Positions 1-10,690 of a DNA stretch of 64,000 bases are shown here, one piece after another. This DNA comes from Paenibacillus phytohabitans (GTDB taxonomy: Bacteria; Bacillota; Bacilli; Paenibacillales; Paenibacillaceae). Numbering within the stretch: position 1 is the first letter of the stretch; every line of letters starts with the position of its first letter. The DNA lies in the NCBI RefSeq assembly GCF_013141775.1, contig NZ_WHOB01000042.1, positions 19,957-83,956 on the forward strand, written 5' to 3'. The position numbers and the translations under genes were made by a program. Under the pieces are notes generated by a model. It searched no databases. It was not told the origin of the DNA and saw only the letters and a list, made by a program, of their open reading frames with translations.

Positions 1-236
1 CTGCTTCTTCCGCTGCGGCCGATCCCCAGCAGATTCAGAATCCGCTGGCGGTAGACAATGGCAATGGCCAGAATGGCCCCAAGCTGAATGACAATCTCAT
101 ACGTCTTCATAATGGAATCCTGCTCGTCAAACCCCAGCAGCTTCGTGGTAAGAATCATGTGTCCCGTTGATGATACCGGGATAAACTCGGTTATTCCTTC
201 TACAATTGCCAGAATTATTGCTGTAATTGTATCCAT
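1..236 (-). CDS. uppP: undecaprenyl-diphosphatase UppP (BacA), N-terminal part
   Basis: The first ~78 residues of an undecaprenyl-pyrophosphate phosphatase, an integral membrane enzyme that recycles the lipid carrier for peptidoglycan and gives bacitracin tolerance. Reading the minus strand from the ATG at 236 gives MDTITAIILAIVEGITEFIP followed by VSSTGH; this EGxTEFxPVSSxGH stretch is the family's first conserved motif. An AGGAGG ribosome site lies just upstream (about 241-248). The gene runs off the left edge, so the second catalytic motif and most of the transmembrane helices are not visible. Confidence 0.93.
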   Translation of the reverse strand, partial: MDTITAIILAIVEGITEFIPVSSTGHMILTTKLLGFDEQDSIMKTYEIVIQLGAILAIAIVYRQRILNLLGIGRSGRS

Positions 237-310
237 ATAATCCTCCTGATCTAGTCAATGAAACCTGGTGCAGCTATGACTTCTAATGTTTGAATGAATT
301 GCGGAATGAA

Positions 311-1750
311 TCAGGTGGCCAGGCTCACCCAGCGGGCAACTTCGCTCTCATCGAGACTCCCCGGGCGCTGGAGCTCCATCCGCAGCAGATCGCGCAGAAA
401 ATGGGGCAGCAAATAGACAGGCTCCCGGCCATTCGCTATACTCTCATACCCGGTGCGGAATGTAAACATATCCAGCGTGCCGACGCTATACTCCCGTCCG
501 TCTTCCAGCTTCTCTCCGCCGACAAAAATCGCAATACCGTTATCATACGGCATGACCCTTGGATCGTACAAGATTTTTAATCCGTCGACAGCCAGACTGC
601 CCAGCATATTCCCCCGGAATCCGTAGCCGTAGATTACCTTGTTGCGGTATTCCTCCATTAGACTCTGTTCCAGCGCAGTGCGGATATCCTTGCCGGTGAG
701 CTGTACAATGCACGGATTAATCGGGGAAGGGCATAGGGCATGCAGCATGCCTGCCGTAATATTGCCCTCCGGCAGGGAGCCGAGCAGCTGCCCGGAATTG
801 ACAAGCGAGAAGGAGCTGCCCGTGAAGCGGCGGACAGCCTGTGCGAGCAGGTTGCCAAACGGTGATTCGCCCTGCAGGTCGAGCGGCAGCCCGCGGTCGC
901 TGATGGCAACGGTCTCCTGCAGCACCTCACGGCCGCGCTGCAGGTGAATTGCTGCCGCCGGAGCGATGATCTCTTCAGTCAGCGCGCCATTGACTGCGGT
1001 ACATCCCCCTTCAGCCAGCCGGAAGGCTCCGTCCGGCTGCTCCCGCTCAAATACCAGCCGTCCGAGATACCGGCCGAATTTGCCGGCGCCGCATACAGCC
1101 GTGCCGCCTATCATCTGCGGCTTCTCCAGCATGTGGTGGGTGTGTCCTCCCAGAATGGCATGTACACCTTCCAGATTCTCTGCCAGCTTCTGGTCTGCGG
1201 GCAGCCCCAGATGAGACAGAATGATCAGGATATCCACTTGCGGTGCCAGCAGTTCACACTGCTCGCGCAGCGCTTCTTCAGGGTCCAGCACATCCCAGCC
1301 CAGCAGGGAGTAGAAGGAAGTGAACGCTGCCGTGGCACCGGTCAGCCCGATCTTGATCCCGTCCTTCTCCAGGATGGCATGGCGCTGCATCCAGTGCGGA
1401 GGCTCTCCGGTTGCAGACTCCAGGAAGTTGCAGCACACCACAGGACACTGGATGCCGGTAAATATAGCCGAGAGCATCTTCTGTGAGAAGGTAAGGCCTT
1501 CGTTGTTGCCGATAGTTACGGCATCATATCCGGTCAGATTCATAATATCGATGTTAGCCTGCCCCATCGTGCCTTCCGTCTCTACGGCAGCCCTGTCCAT
1601 ATGGTCGCCAATATCCAGCAGCAGCACCGGACCTTCGCCTGCAGCAGCCTTCATTGCAGAAATCTCTGCCGCGACAGGACTCATCATTTCAAAATGGCTA
1701 TGTATGTCATTGGTATGAAGAATGGTTAATCTTTGCGGCTCAGGCTTCAT
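311..1750 (-). CDS. yunD: YunD-like 5'-nucleotidase / metallophosphoesterase
   Basis: A 479-residue protein of the UshA/5'-nucleotidase family. The N-terminal metallophosphoesterase domain (about 8-240) has the metal-binding motifs LHTNDIHSHFE, LDIGDHMD, TIGNNEG, ILSHLG and GGHTHH. The C-terminal 5'-nucleotidase substrate domain covers about 270-450. The GNNE form, in place of the usual GNHE, is also what I recall for Bacillus YunD. No signal peptide is visible, so a cytoplasmic enzyme acting on nucleotides or related phosphomonoesters is likely. GGGAGG precedes the ATG. It is divergent from the MoaD-MoaE gene. A YunC homologue sits 20 kb away, whereas in B. subtilis yunC and yunD are neighbours. 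Confidence 0.85.
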   Translation of the reverse strand: MKPEPQRLTILHTNDIHSHFEMMSPVAAEISAMKAAAGEGPVLLLDIGDHMDRAAVETEGTMGQANIDIMNLTGYDAVTIGNNEGLTFSQKMLSAIFTGIQCPVVCCNFLESATGEPPHWMQRHAILEKDGIKIGLTGATAAFTSFYSLLGWDVLDPEEALREQCELLAPQVDILIILSHLGLPADQKLAENLEGVHAILGGHTHHMLEKPQMIGGTAVCGAGKFGRYLGRLVFEREQPDGAFRLAEGGCTAVNGALTEEIIAPAAAIHLQRGREVLQETVAISDRGLPLDLQGESPFGNLLAQAVRRFTGSSFSLVNSGQLLGSLPEGNITAGMLHALCPSPINPCIVQLTGKDIRTALEQSLMEEYRNKVIYGYGFRGNMLGSLAVDGLKILYDPRVMPYDNGIAIFVGGEKLEDGREYSVGTLDMFTFRTGYESIANGREPVYLLPHFLRDLLRMELQRPGSLDESEVARWVSLAT

Positions 1751-1902
1751 AAGCTTGCTTCCCTCCCACTTGTACAGCCGTTTATAGTGTAAGCGGCAGG
1801 CTTGTGCTCTTCTAGAGTTAGCATAACATTTTCAGGCTCATTATGGTATATTGTAATCATTATAAGCTGTCCTAACTTATGTAATTACGAGGTGATTAAA
1901 TC

Positions 1903-2628
1903 ATGCATGTGTCCATTCGACTGTTTGCGGGTCTGGCCGAAGTCATCGGCTCCTCTACTCTGACATTTCATGCCCATGAGTCGCCTTTGACAGCCGGCAA
2001 ACTGAAAGAACTGCTCTCCGCTTCGTATCCCGATGCTGCTCCGCAGATCAAAGTATCCCTGGTTGCCGTTGACCGGGAATATGCCCCGGATGATACAGAG
2101 ATTGCCGAAAGCTCCGAGGTGGCATTGATCCCGCCCGTGTCCGGCGGAGAACCTGAAGCTGCCGCTGGCGAGACAGCAGACGGCCTGTTCAGCATTACGG
2201 ATCAGCCCTTGAAGGCTGAGCTGCTCCTGGAGAAGGTGCAGGATGTTAACCACGGAGCCTCACTCCTCTTTGTCGGCACGACCAGGGAGATGACTGGAGA
2301 TCAGCAGACAACCGCCCTTCATTATGAATCTTACGTGCCCATGGCACTGAAGAAGCTGCAGGAGATAGGCCTCGAGATTCAAGAACGCTGGCAGGCTCAC
2401 TGCGCAATTGCACACCGGATCGGACTCGTAGGAATCAAAGAAGCCAGTGTTGTCATTGCCGTGTCCGCACCGCATCGCGATACCTGTTATGAGGCCAGCC
2501 GTTACGCCATTGAGGCGCTTAAAGTCTCAGTCCCCGTATGGAAAAAGGATATCCGGGATTCAGGCTCACAGTGGCTCGGGAAAGATCCCCAGGCTGAAGA
2601 ATCCTCCAGCTATAAACAGTACTCCTAA
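1903..2628 (+). CDS. fused molybdopterin synthase, MoaD-MoaE (MoaX-type)
   Basis: A 241-residue fusion of the two molybdopterin synthase subunits. Residues 1-82 form the ubiquitin-like sulfur carrier MoaD (VSIRLFAGLAEVIG at the start, PPVSGG at the end). After an Ala/Glu-rich linker (83-92), residues 95-235 form MoaE (LFVGTTREMT, then VPVWKKDI with the lysine pair typical of its active site). The complex converts cyclic pyranopterin monophosphate to molybdopterin. MoaD normally works through a free C-terminal Gly-Gly thiocarboxylate; here GG at 81-82 is internal, so cleavage after it, as known for mycobacterial MoaX, is expected. GAGGTG lies eight bases before the ATG. No other molybdenum-cofactor gene is visible nearby. 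Confidence 0.9.
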   Translation: MHVSIRLFAGLAEVIGSSTLTFHAHESPLTAGKLKELLSASYPDAAPQIKVSLVAVDREYAPDDTEIAESSEVALIPPVSGGEPEAAAGETADGLFSITDQPLKAELLLEKVQDVNHGASLLFVGTTREMTGDQQTTALHYESYVPMALKKLQEIGLEIQERWQAHCAIAHRIGLVGIKEASVVIAVSAPHRDTCYEASRYAIEALKVSVPVWKKDIRDSGSQWLGKDPQAEESSSYKQYS

Positions 2629-2694
2629 ACCATTGAATATTCCCGACTTTGTTGCTATGCTGGAAAAAATCGCTATAGTAAGGTGGCATATTCA

Positions 2695-3735
2695 TTGAGA
2701 GTACACGTCATGGATCTAAAACCGGGTGATCATCTGCGGATGGATACCTTCAGCTCACGCGGGCTGCATGTACTCCCCAAAGGATCACGGCTCCAGTTGG
2801 AGGAGATCGCCAAGCTGATACAGCATGGCGTAGATTATGTAGATATTGAAACGGTGCAGGAAGAACCCGCACCCTCAAGCAGATCCTCAATCATCCAGGC
2901 TGCTTCCGGCAGCTTCGACATCATGATCGATGGTTTTGAATCTCTATATATGGAAGCACTCACTAAGGGAAGCTTCAATCAGTCCGTTGTAGACGATATT
3001 CTCCAGCCGACGCTATCCACGCTCGACAAACACAAAGATGTCGTCTCACTCCTTCTGCTGCTTGACCGGGAAGACAATTATACCTACAACCATTCCCTGC
3101 AGGTTGGGATGCTATCTTATTATATTGCCTCCTGGCTGGGATATTCCAAGGCGGAGTGTTATGAGATCGGCCGTGCAGGATACCTGATCGATATCGGCAA
3201 ATGCCGGATCTCCCCTGATATTCTGAACAAACCCGGCAAGCTGACCGCTGCCGAATTCGACGAGATCAAACTACATACGGTTTACGGGCACGAAATCATT
3301 CAGAATTCCATGAATGATCCTTTCACAGCTTTAGTCGCCTTGCAGCATCATGAACGTGAAGACGGCTCCGGCTATCCGCACCAGCTTACCAAGAACGATA
3401 TTCATCCATATGCCCAGATTGCAGCGGTCGCCGATATATACAGCGCCATGACCTCCCACCGGGTCTACCAGTCCAAGCAGGAGCTGATTTCCGTACTGCG
3501 CGAGATCAACTCGCTCAGCTTCGGCAAGCTGAACGGCAAACCGGTACAAGCCTTCATTCAGCATCTGATGCCTAATTTTATCGGCAAACGCGTATTGCTC
3601 AGCACCGGAGATATGGGTGTAATCATTATGAACAATCCGCTGGATGTCTTCCGGCCGCTCGTGCAGAGCGAAGGCAAATTCCTTGATCTGTCGCGCGAAC
3701 GCAAAATTGCGGTCGTGGAAATCTATATGGAATAG
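2695..3735 (+). CDS. HD-GYP domain protein with altered HD motif
   Basis: An HD-GYP family protein of 346 residues. The family hydrolyses cyclic di-GMP through a di- or tri-metal centre. An N-terminal region of about 110 residues precedes the domain. His133 (NHSLQV), His218-His219 and the signature DGSGYP at 223-228 are present. The HD motif itself reads LIDIGK (165-166), so the metal-ligand histidine is isoleucine; it may be a weak enzyme or a c-di-GMP sensor. Start choice: TTG at 2695 has AAGGTGG eight bases upstream, whereas the in-frame GTG at 2683 lies inside that ribosome site. A hairpin terminator follows. Confidence 0.85.
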   Translation: MRVHVMDLKPGDHLRMDTFSSRGLHVLPKGSRLQLEEIAKLIQHGVDYVDIETVQEEPAPSSRSSIIQAASGSFDIMIDGFESLYMEALTKGSFNQSVVDDILQPTLSTLDKHKDVVSLLLLLDREDNYTYNHSLQVGMLSYYIASWLGYSKAECYEIGRAGYLIDIGKCRISPDILNKPGKLTAAEFDEIKLHTVYGHEIIQNSMNDPFTALVALQHHEREDGSGYPHQLTKNDIHPYAQIAAVADIYSAMTSHRVYQSKQELISVLREINSLSFGKLNGKPVQAFIQHLMPNFIGKRVLLSTGDMGVIIMNNPLDVFRPLVQSEGKFLDLSRERKIAVVEIYME

Positions 3736-3758
3736 GCCGGCTACATATACATTCATGC

Positions 3759-3806
3759 AAAAAGGAGATTCCTGAACCCGGATACGGGTCAGCGAATCTC
3801 CTTTTC
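3759..3806. terminator. bidirectional rho-independent terminator
   Basis: Inverted repeat AAAAGGAGATTC / GAATCTCCTTTTC around a short inner stem (GACCCG-like), with A-rich and T-rich flanks. It lies between the convergent HD-GYP and 6-phospho-beta-glucosidase genes and can serve both. Confidence 0.85.
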
Positions 3807-3818
3807 TTTTAACGCAGG

Positions 3819-7259
<3,441 letters not shown>

Positions 7260-7280
7260 CTATTATCCCCCCTGCAAACA

Positions 7281-7344
7281 AGAAAAACCTGAACTCAGGG
7301 CAAAAGGGCGTCAAAAAACGCTAGTTTTGCCATCAGTTCAGGTT
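7281..7344 (-). terminator. conditional terminator upstream of bglP
   Basis: Inverted repeat AACCTGAACT / AGTTCAGGTT (7335-7344 with 7286-7295), followed on the minus strand by TTTCTTG. It stands between licT and bglP. Its 5' arm overlaps the ribonucleic antiterminator, so the two structures exclude each other. Confidence 0.85.
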
Positions 7345-7370
7345 TTGCCTGCATTACCAGTTACACCCTG
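7341..7370 (-). promoter_or_regulatory. ribonucleic antiterminator (RAT) for LicT, bglP copy
   Basis: The minus strand reads CAGGGTGTAACTGGTAATGC then AGGCAAAACC, matching the roughly 30-nt RAT element bound by BglG/LicT proteins, and overlaps the terminator stem by four bases. Known for the family: dephosphorylated-PRD1, active LicT stabilises RAT and stops terminator formation when a beta-glucoside is present. Confidence 0.85.
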
Positions 7371-7414
7371 TAGGATAGAAAATATGAAGTTAGAGGGTTC
7401 GCTTAGGGAATGTG

Positions 7415-8263
7415 TTATTCCAGACTGTTACGGTCCGTCACCCGCTGGATGTGAATGGTCAGATAGACATATTCATCCTTGCTTAAGCTCTGGCCATGGG
7501 ATTTCTCCAGATACTCATTGATCTTGCTTGCACATTCGAAGGCCTTGACATAAGTCTGCCTCACCTGGTTATACAGAAACTCCTCGCCGCTGTTATTGGT
7601 CTCCTTCTTCAGGATCCGCATGGAGAAATACTGCAGATGCGTCAGGAACCGCGAGTAATTGAGCGAAGTCTCATCAAGCACCAGCTTGTAGTGATAGGTA
7701 ACAATATTCAGAATATTCTGCACGATTTCCGTCATCTTGACGGTTGATCTCATCTCATTGCCGCCATCCATCCTGGCATTCACCAGATGCAGGGCAATAA
7801 AACCGGCTTCATCTTCACCAAGCGCTAGGCCCGTTGCCTGCTCGATAATCTTAAGGGCATCCAGCCCGATCTCATATTCCTTCTTGTAAAAGCGTTTGAT
7901 TTCGAACAGCATCGCGTTCTTCAGCATGATTCCCTTTTCGAAACGCTGCAGCGCAAAATGAATGTGGTCCGTCAGCGTCAGATACAGGTTATCACTCAGC
8001 TCTGTGCCCAGCACCCCGTTCGCATACATCACGATCTCATTGGCCAGCTCCAGATGCACCACTGGAATATCATTCAGCAGCTCCGTCAGCCTTGCCGTGA
8101 ATTCGTTCTCATTAAGCAGGAAAATCTTGTCCACCTTAGCCGGATCTACATAATCCCCTGCCACCTTGTTGAAGGAAATTCCTCTGCCCATGACAATGAC
8201 TTCCTTGCCTTTCTGATTCTTGGTCAGAAGTACATTGTTGTTCAGCACCTTCTCGATAATCAT
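7415..8263 (-). CDS. licT: BglG/LicT-family transcriptional antiterminator
   Basis: A 282-residue RNA-binding antiterminator. The N-terminal CAT domain (1-58) begins MIIEKVLNNNVLLTKNQKG and contains VMGRGISF; it is followed by PRD1 (about 65-170) and PRD2 (about 172-282), whose histidines are phosphorylated by the PTS. The start at 8263 is preceded by GGGAGGTGAG; the longer frame from 8284 would begin in front of that site. RAT/terminator pairs lie both upstream of this gene and between it and bglP, so it probably controls itself as well as bglPH. Confidence 0.94.
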   Translation of the reverse strand: MIIEKVLNNNVLLTKNQKGKEVIVMGRGISFNKVAGDYVDPAKVDKIFLLNENEFTARLTELLNDIPVVHLELANEIVMYANGVLGTELSDNLYLTLTDHIHFALQRFEKGIMLKNAMLFEIKRFYKKEYEIGLDALKIIEQATGLALGEDEAGFIALHLVNARMDGGNEMRSTVKMTEIVQNILNIVTYHYKLVLDETSLNYSRFLTHLQYFSMRILKKETNNSGEEFLYNQVRQTYVKAFECASKINEYLEKSHGQSLSKDEYVYLTIHIQRVTDRNSLE

Positions 8264-8295
8264 CTCTATCTCACCTCCCGCCATATAGTTTGTAC

Positions 8296-8355
8296 AAAAA
8301 AAGCCTAAGTTGATCCCAATATCATTAAGAAAATGATACTCGCATCAGCTTAGGC
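8296..8355 (-). terminator. conditional terminator upstream of licT
   Basis: Inverted repeat GCCTAAGCTGAT / ATCAACTTAGGC on the minus strand, with a U run of seven at 8296-8302, 33 bp before the licT start. It overlaps the RAT element at 8351-8381. Confidence 0.87.
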
Positions 8356-8381
8356 ATTGCCCGCGTTACCGGTCACAATCC
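8351..8381 (-). promoter_or_regulatory. ribonucleic antiterminator (RAT), licT copy
   Basis: The minus strand reads GGATTGTGACCGGTAACGCG then GGCAATGCC, the standard RAT consensus, followed at once by the terminator stem. It implies that LicT autoregulates by antitermination. Confidence 0.85.
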
Positions 8382-8393
8382 TGTATTACTGTT

Positions 8394-8421
8394 ATTGTAG
8401 CATAAAAAAAAGCGATTTCAA
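8394..8421 (-). promoter_or_regulatory. SigmaA-type promoter of licT-bglPH
   Basis: On the minus strand a -35 TTGAAA (8416-8421) and a -10 TACAAT (8394-8399) are separated by 16 bp. Transcription would start around 8387, just before the RAT element, as expected for an antitermination leader. Confidence 0.6.
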
Positions 8422-8499
8422 GAACTTTATTTTCCCCGGTTTGAATCCCGGCCTCCAAGGCTAGGCTGATAGCAAAAGATCATTTGGAGGAGATAACCT

Positions 8500-8748
8500 A
8501 TGCTTGCAGTTCATCAGCGCCTTGCCGAGCTGTATACCCTTAGTCTGAAGCGGCCGCTGGCCGCAGCGGAACGTGACGAGCAGCAGCACTGCCTTCATGT
8601 CAACACAGTGTACTGCTGGGAAATGGCCCGGCTGAATAATGAAGCCATGCTGGCCGCACATACGAAAGACTCTCAGTGGCAGCAGGAGATCAGTGCACAG
8701 ATGCTGGAGGTCCGGGTAACCGGCAGAGCCGCCAAGCGGCAGGGGTGA
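8500..8748 (+). CDS. small hypothetical protein, 82 residues
   Basis: A short soluble protein starting MLAVHQRLAELYTLSLKRPL, with a TTGGAGGAG ribosome site well placed before the ATG and a strong terminator right behind. It is mostly helical in appearance, with His/Cys/Trp in HCLHVNTVYCWEM (about 31-43). No known catalytic motif is recognised. It resembles short uncharacterised proteins that I associate with paenibacilli, but I cannot name a function. It stands alone between the licT region and a convergent ABC exporter operon. Confidence 0.65.
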   Translation: MLAVHQRLAELYTLSLKRPLAAAERDEQQHCLHVNTVYCWEMARLNNEAMLAAHTKDSQWQQEISAQMLEVRVTGRAAKRQG

Positions 8749-8757
8749 ATTTCTATA

Positions 8758-8812
8758 AAAATAACAGCAGCCCTCCCTGCTAATTAAAGTGTGCCGGGGA
8801 GGGCTGCTGTCT
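8758..8812. terminator. bidirectional terminator
   Basis: Perfect 14-bp arms ACAGCAGCCCTCCC / GGGAGGGCTGCTGT (8764-8777 and 8797-8810), with an AT-rich flank. It serves the small gene on the plus strand and the ABC exporter operon on the minus strand. Confidence 0.88.
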
Positions 8813-8821
8813 GTCATTCTG

Positions 8822-10690
8822 CTATAAGAAGCGGAACTGCGCTTCAATTAAACCGTTATATATGCCGTCACGCTCGGTAAGCTCGGCGTGATTGCCTTCT
8901 TCCTTGATCTCGCCATGATCCAGCACCACAATCTTATCCGCATGGCGGATGGTGGAGAGCCGGTGGGCTACGATGAAGGAGGTCCGGCCCTGAAGCAGGA
9001 GCTTCAGCGCTTCCTGGATCTTGATCTCCGTCTCCGTATCGATACTGGCTGTCGCTTCATCCAGAATCAGAATCCGCGGATCGGCGAGCAGCGCCCGGGC
9101 GAAGGACAGCAGCTGGCGCTGGCCCATGGACAGTGCGCTGCCGCGTTCTTCAACTTCGGTCTCATAGCCGCCCGGCAGCTTCATAATGAAGTCATGGGCA
9201 TCCACTGCCTTGGCAACTTCTTCAATCTCCTCATTTGTAGCATCCAGCCGTCCAAACCGGATATTGTCCCGGATCGTTCCTGAGAAGATGAAGGTATCCT
9301 GGAGCACGATCCCGATCTGTTCCCGCAGACTCTGCAGGGTTACATCACGGATATCTCTGCCGTCGATCGTGATGTCGCCGCTCTTGATATCATAGAACCG
9401 GCCGATGAGGTTGATGATCGTGCTTTTGCCGGAGCCGGTATGGCCGACGAGGGCAATCGATTGGCCGGCTTTCACATCGAGATCAATGCCTTTGAGCGCG
9501 GCGCGGCCTTTTTCATATTCAAATACGACCTTGTTAAAGTGAATGTCTCCCTGAATCTTGGACAGCGGCGTTGCGCCCGGCTTATCCTGAACCGCAGGCT
9601 GCTCATCCAGATACTCGAAGATCCGCTCCGAGGAAGCCATGGCTACCAGCAGCTGATTGTACATCTGGCCGAGGCGGTTGATCGGGTCCCAGAAGTTACT
9701 GACATACGTACTGAAGGCCACCAGGAAACCAACGGTAAGCTCACCGGACTGGATCAGATAAGCCCCGAACCAGAAGAGAATCATCGTTCCGAAGCCTCCG
9801 GTGACTTCAATAATCGGACCGAACGCCTGGTTCATTGCCGAAGCCTTGTTCCAGGATTTCCGGCTGTCCATGTTCATGGCATCGAAATAATGCATATTTT
9901 CTTCTTCCTGGGTGTACGCCTGGGTCACGCGAATCCCCTGAATCGACTCATTCAGATGGGAGTTGATCCGGGAATTCTTCATCCGCACATCCTGCCAGGC
10001 GATCCGGATCCGCTGCCGCAGCTTGGTGGAGATCAGGAACATAACCGGTACAGTAATCATTACCGCAAGTCCCAGCTTCCAGTTGATCAGCAGCAGAATG
10101 ACCATAATGCCGACCAGCTGCACACAGTCGATCATCAGGTTGACGACCCCGTTCGTGAACAAATCCTGCAGCGAGTTGATATCATTCGTCACCCGCACCA
10201 GTACTGATCCGGCCGGTCTTTTATCGAAGAAGTTGAAGGAGAGCTTCTGAATATGGCGGAACAGATCCGAACGCAGATCATAAATGACCCGTTGCCCGAT
10301 CACATTCGTATACTTAATCCGGTACACACCGGCGATCCATTGGATCAGATATAGAACAATAACACTGGCTGTCAGCGTGTATAGCAGCGTAAGACTTGAG
10401 TTGCCGTCCTCGGGAGCAATTGCCTTATCGATCGCCATACTTGTCAGGAACGGAACCGTCAGCTTCGTTACTGTACCCAGAATCATCATTACCGCGACGA
10501 GCGGCAGCATCTGCCTTGCATACGGCTTCATATAGCCGAACAGGCGGGTGAACTGCTTCCAGTCAAAAGCCTTGTCAATCACGTCATCATCCTTATAGAC
10601 GAAACGCTCCTCCAAAGTCTGTTCCTCTGCCTTGCTGTTATCCTTCTCTAATGCCGCACTTGCGGTCTGCTTGGATGTCTCAAGATTCAT
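8822..10690 (-). CDS. heterodimeric ABC exporter subunit (catalytic NBD, BmrD/YfiC type)
   Basis: A 622-residue half-transporter: a hydrophilic N-terminal extension (1-55), a six-helix exporter membrane domain (about 58-340) and an ATPase domain (about 370-620). Walker A is GHTGSGKST (416-424) and Walker B ends LDEA with catalytic Glu545. The ABC signature is LSMGQ (520-524) instead of LSGGQ. The partner gene upstream overlaps by four bases (ATGA). Together they look like a BmrCD/YfiBC/TM287-288 type multidrug exporter, in which one ATP site is degenerate. The substrate is unknown. Confidence 0.9.
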   Translation of the reverse strand: MNLETSKQTASAALEKDNSKAEEQTLEERFVYKDDDVIDKAFDWKQFTRLFGYMKPYARQMLPLVAVMMILGTVTKLTVPFLTSMAIDKAIAPEDGNSSLTLLYTLTASVIVLYLIQWIAGVYRIKYTNVIGQRVIYDLRSDLFRHIQKLSFNFFDKRPAGSVLVRVTNDINSLQDLFTNGVVNLMIDCVQLVGIMVILLLINWKLGLAVMITVPVMFLISTKLRQRIRIAWQDVRMKNSRINSHLNESIQGIRVTQAYTQEEENMHYFDAMNMDSRKSWNKASAMNQAFGPIIEVTGGFGTMILFWFGAYLIQSGELTVGFLVAFSTYVSNFWDPINRLGQMYNQLLVAMASSERIFEYLDEQPAVQDKPGATPLSKIQGDIHFNKVVFEYEKGRAALKGIDLDVKAGQSIALVGHTGSGKSTIINLIGRFYDIKSGDITIDGRDIRDVTLQSLREQIGIVLQDTFIFSGTIRDNIRFGRLDATNEEIEEVAKAVDAHDFIMKLPGGYETEVEERGSALSMGQRQLLSFARALLADPRILILDEATASIDTETEIKIQEALKLLLQGRTSFIVAHRLSTIRHADKIVVLDHGEIKEEGNHAELTERDGIYNGLIEAQFRFL

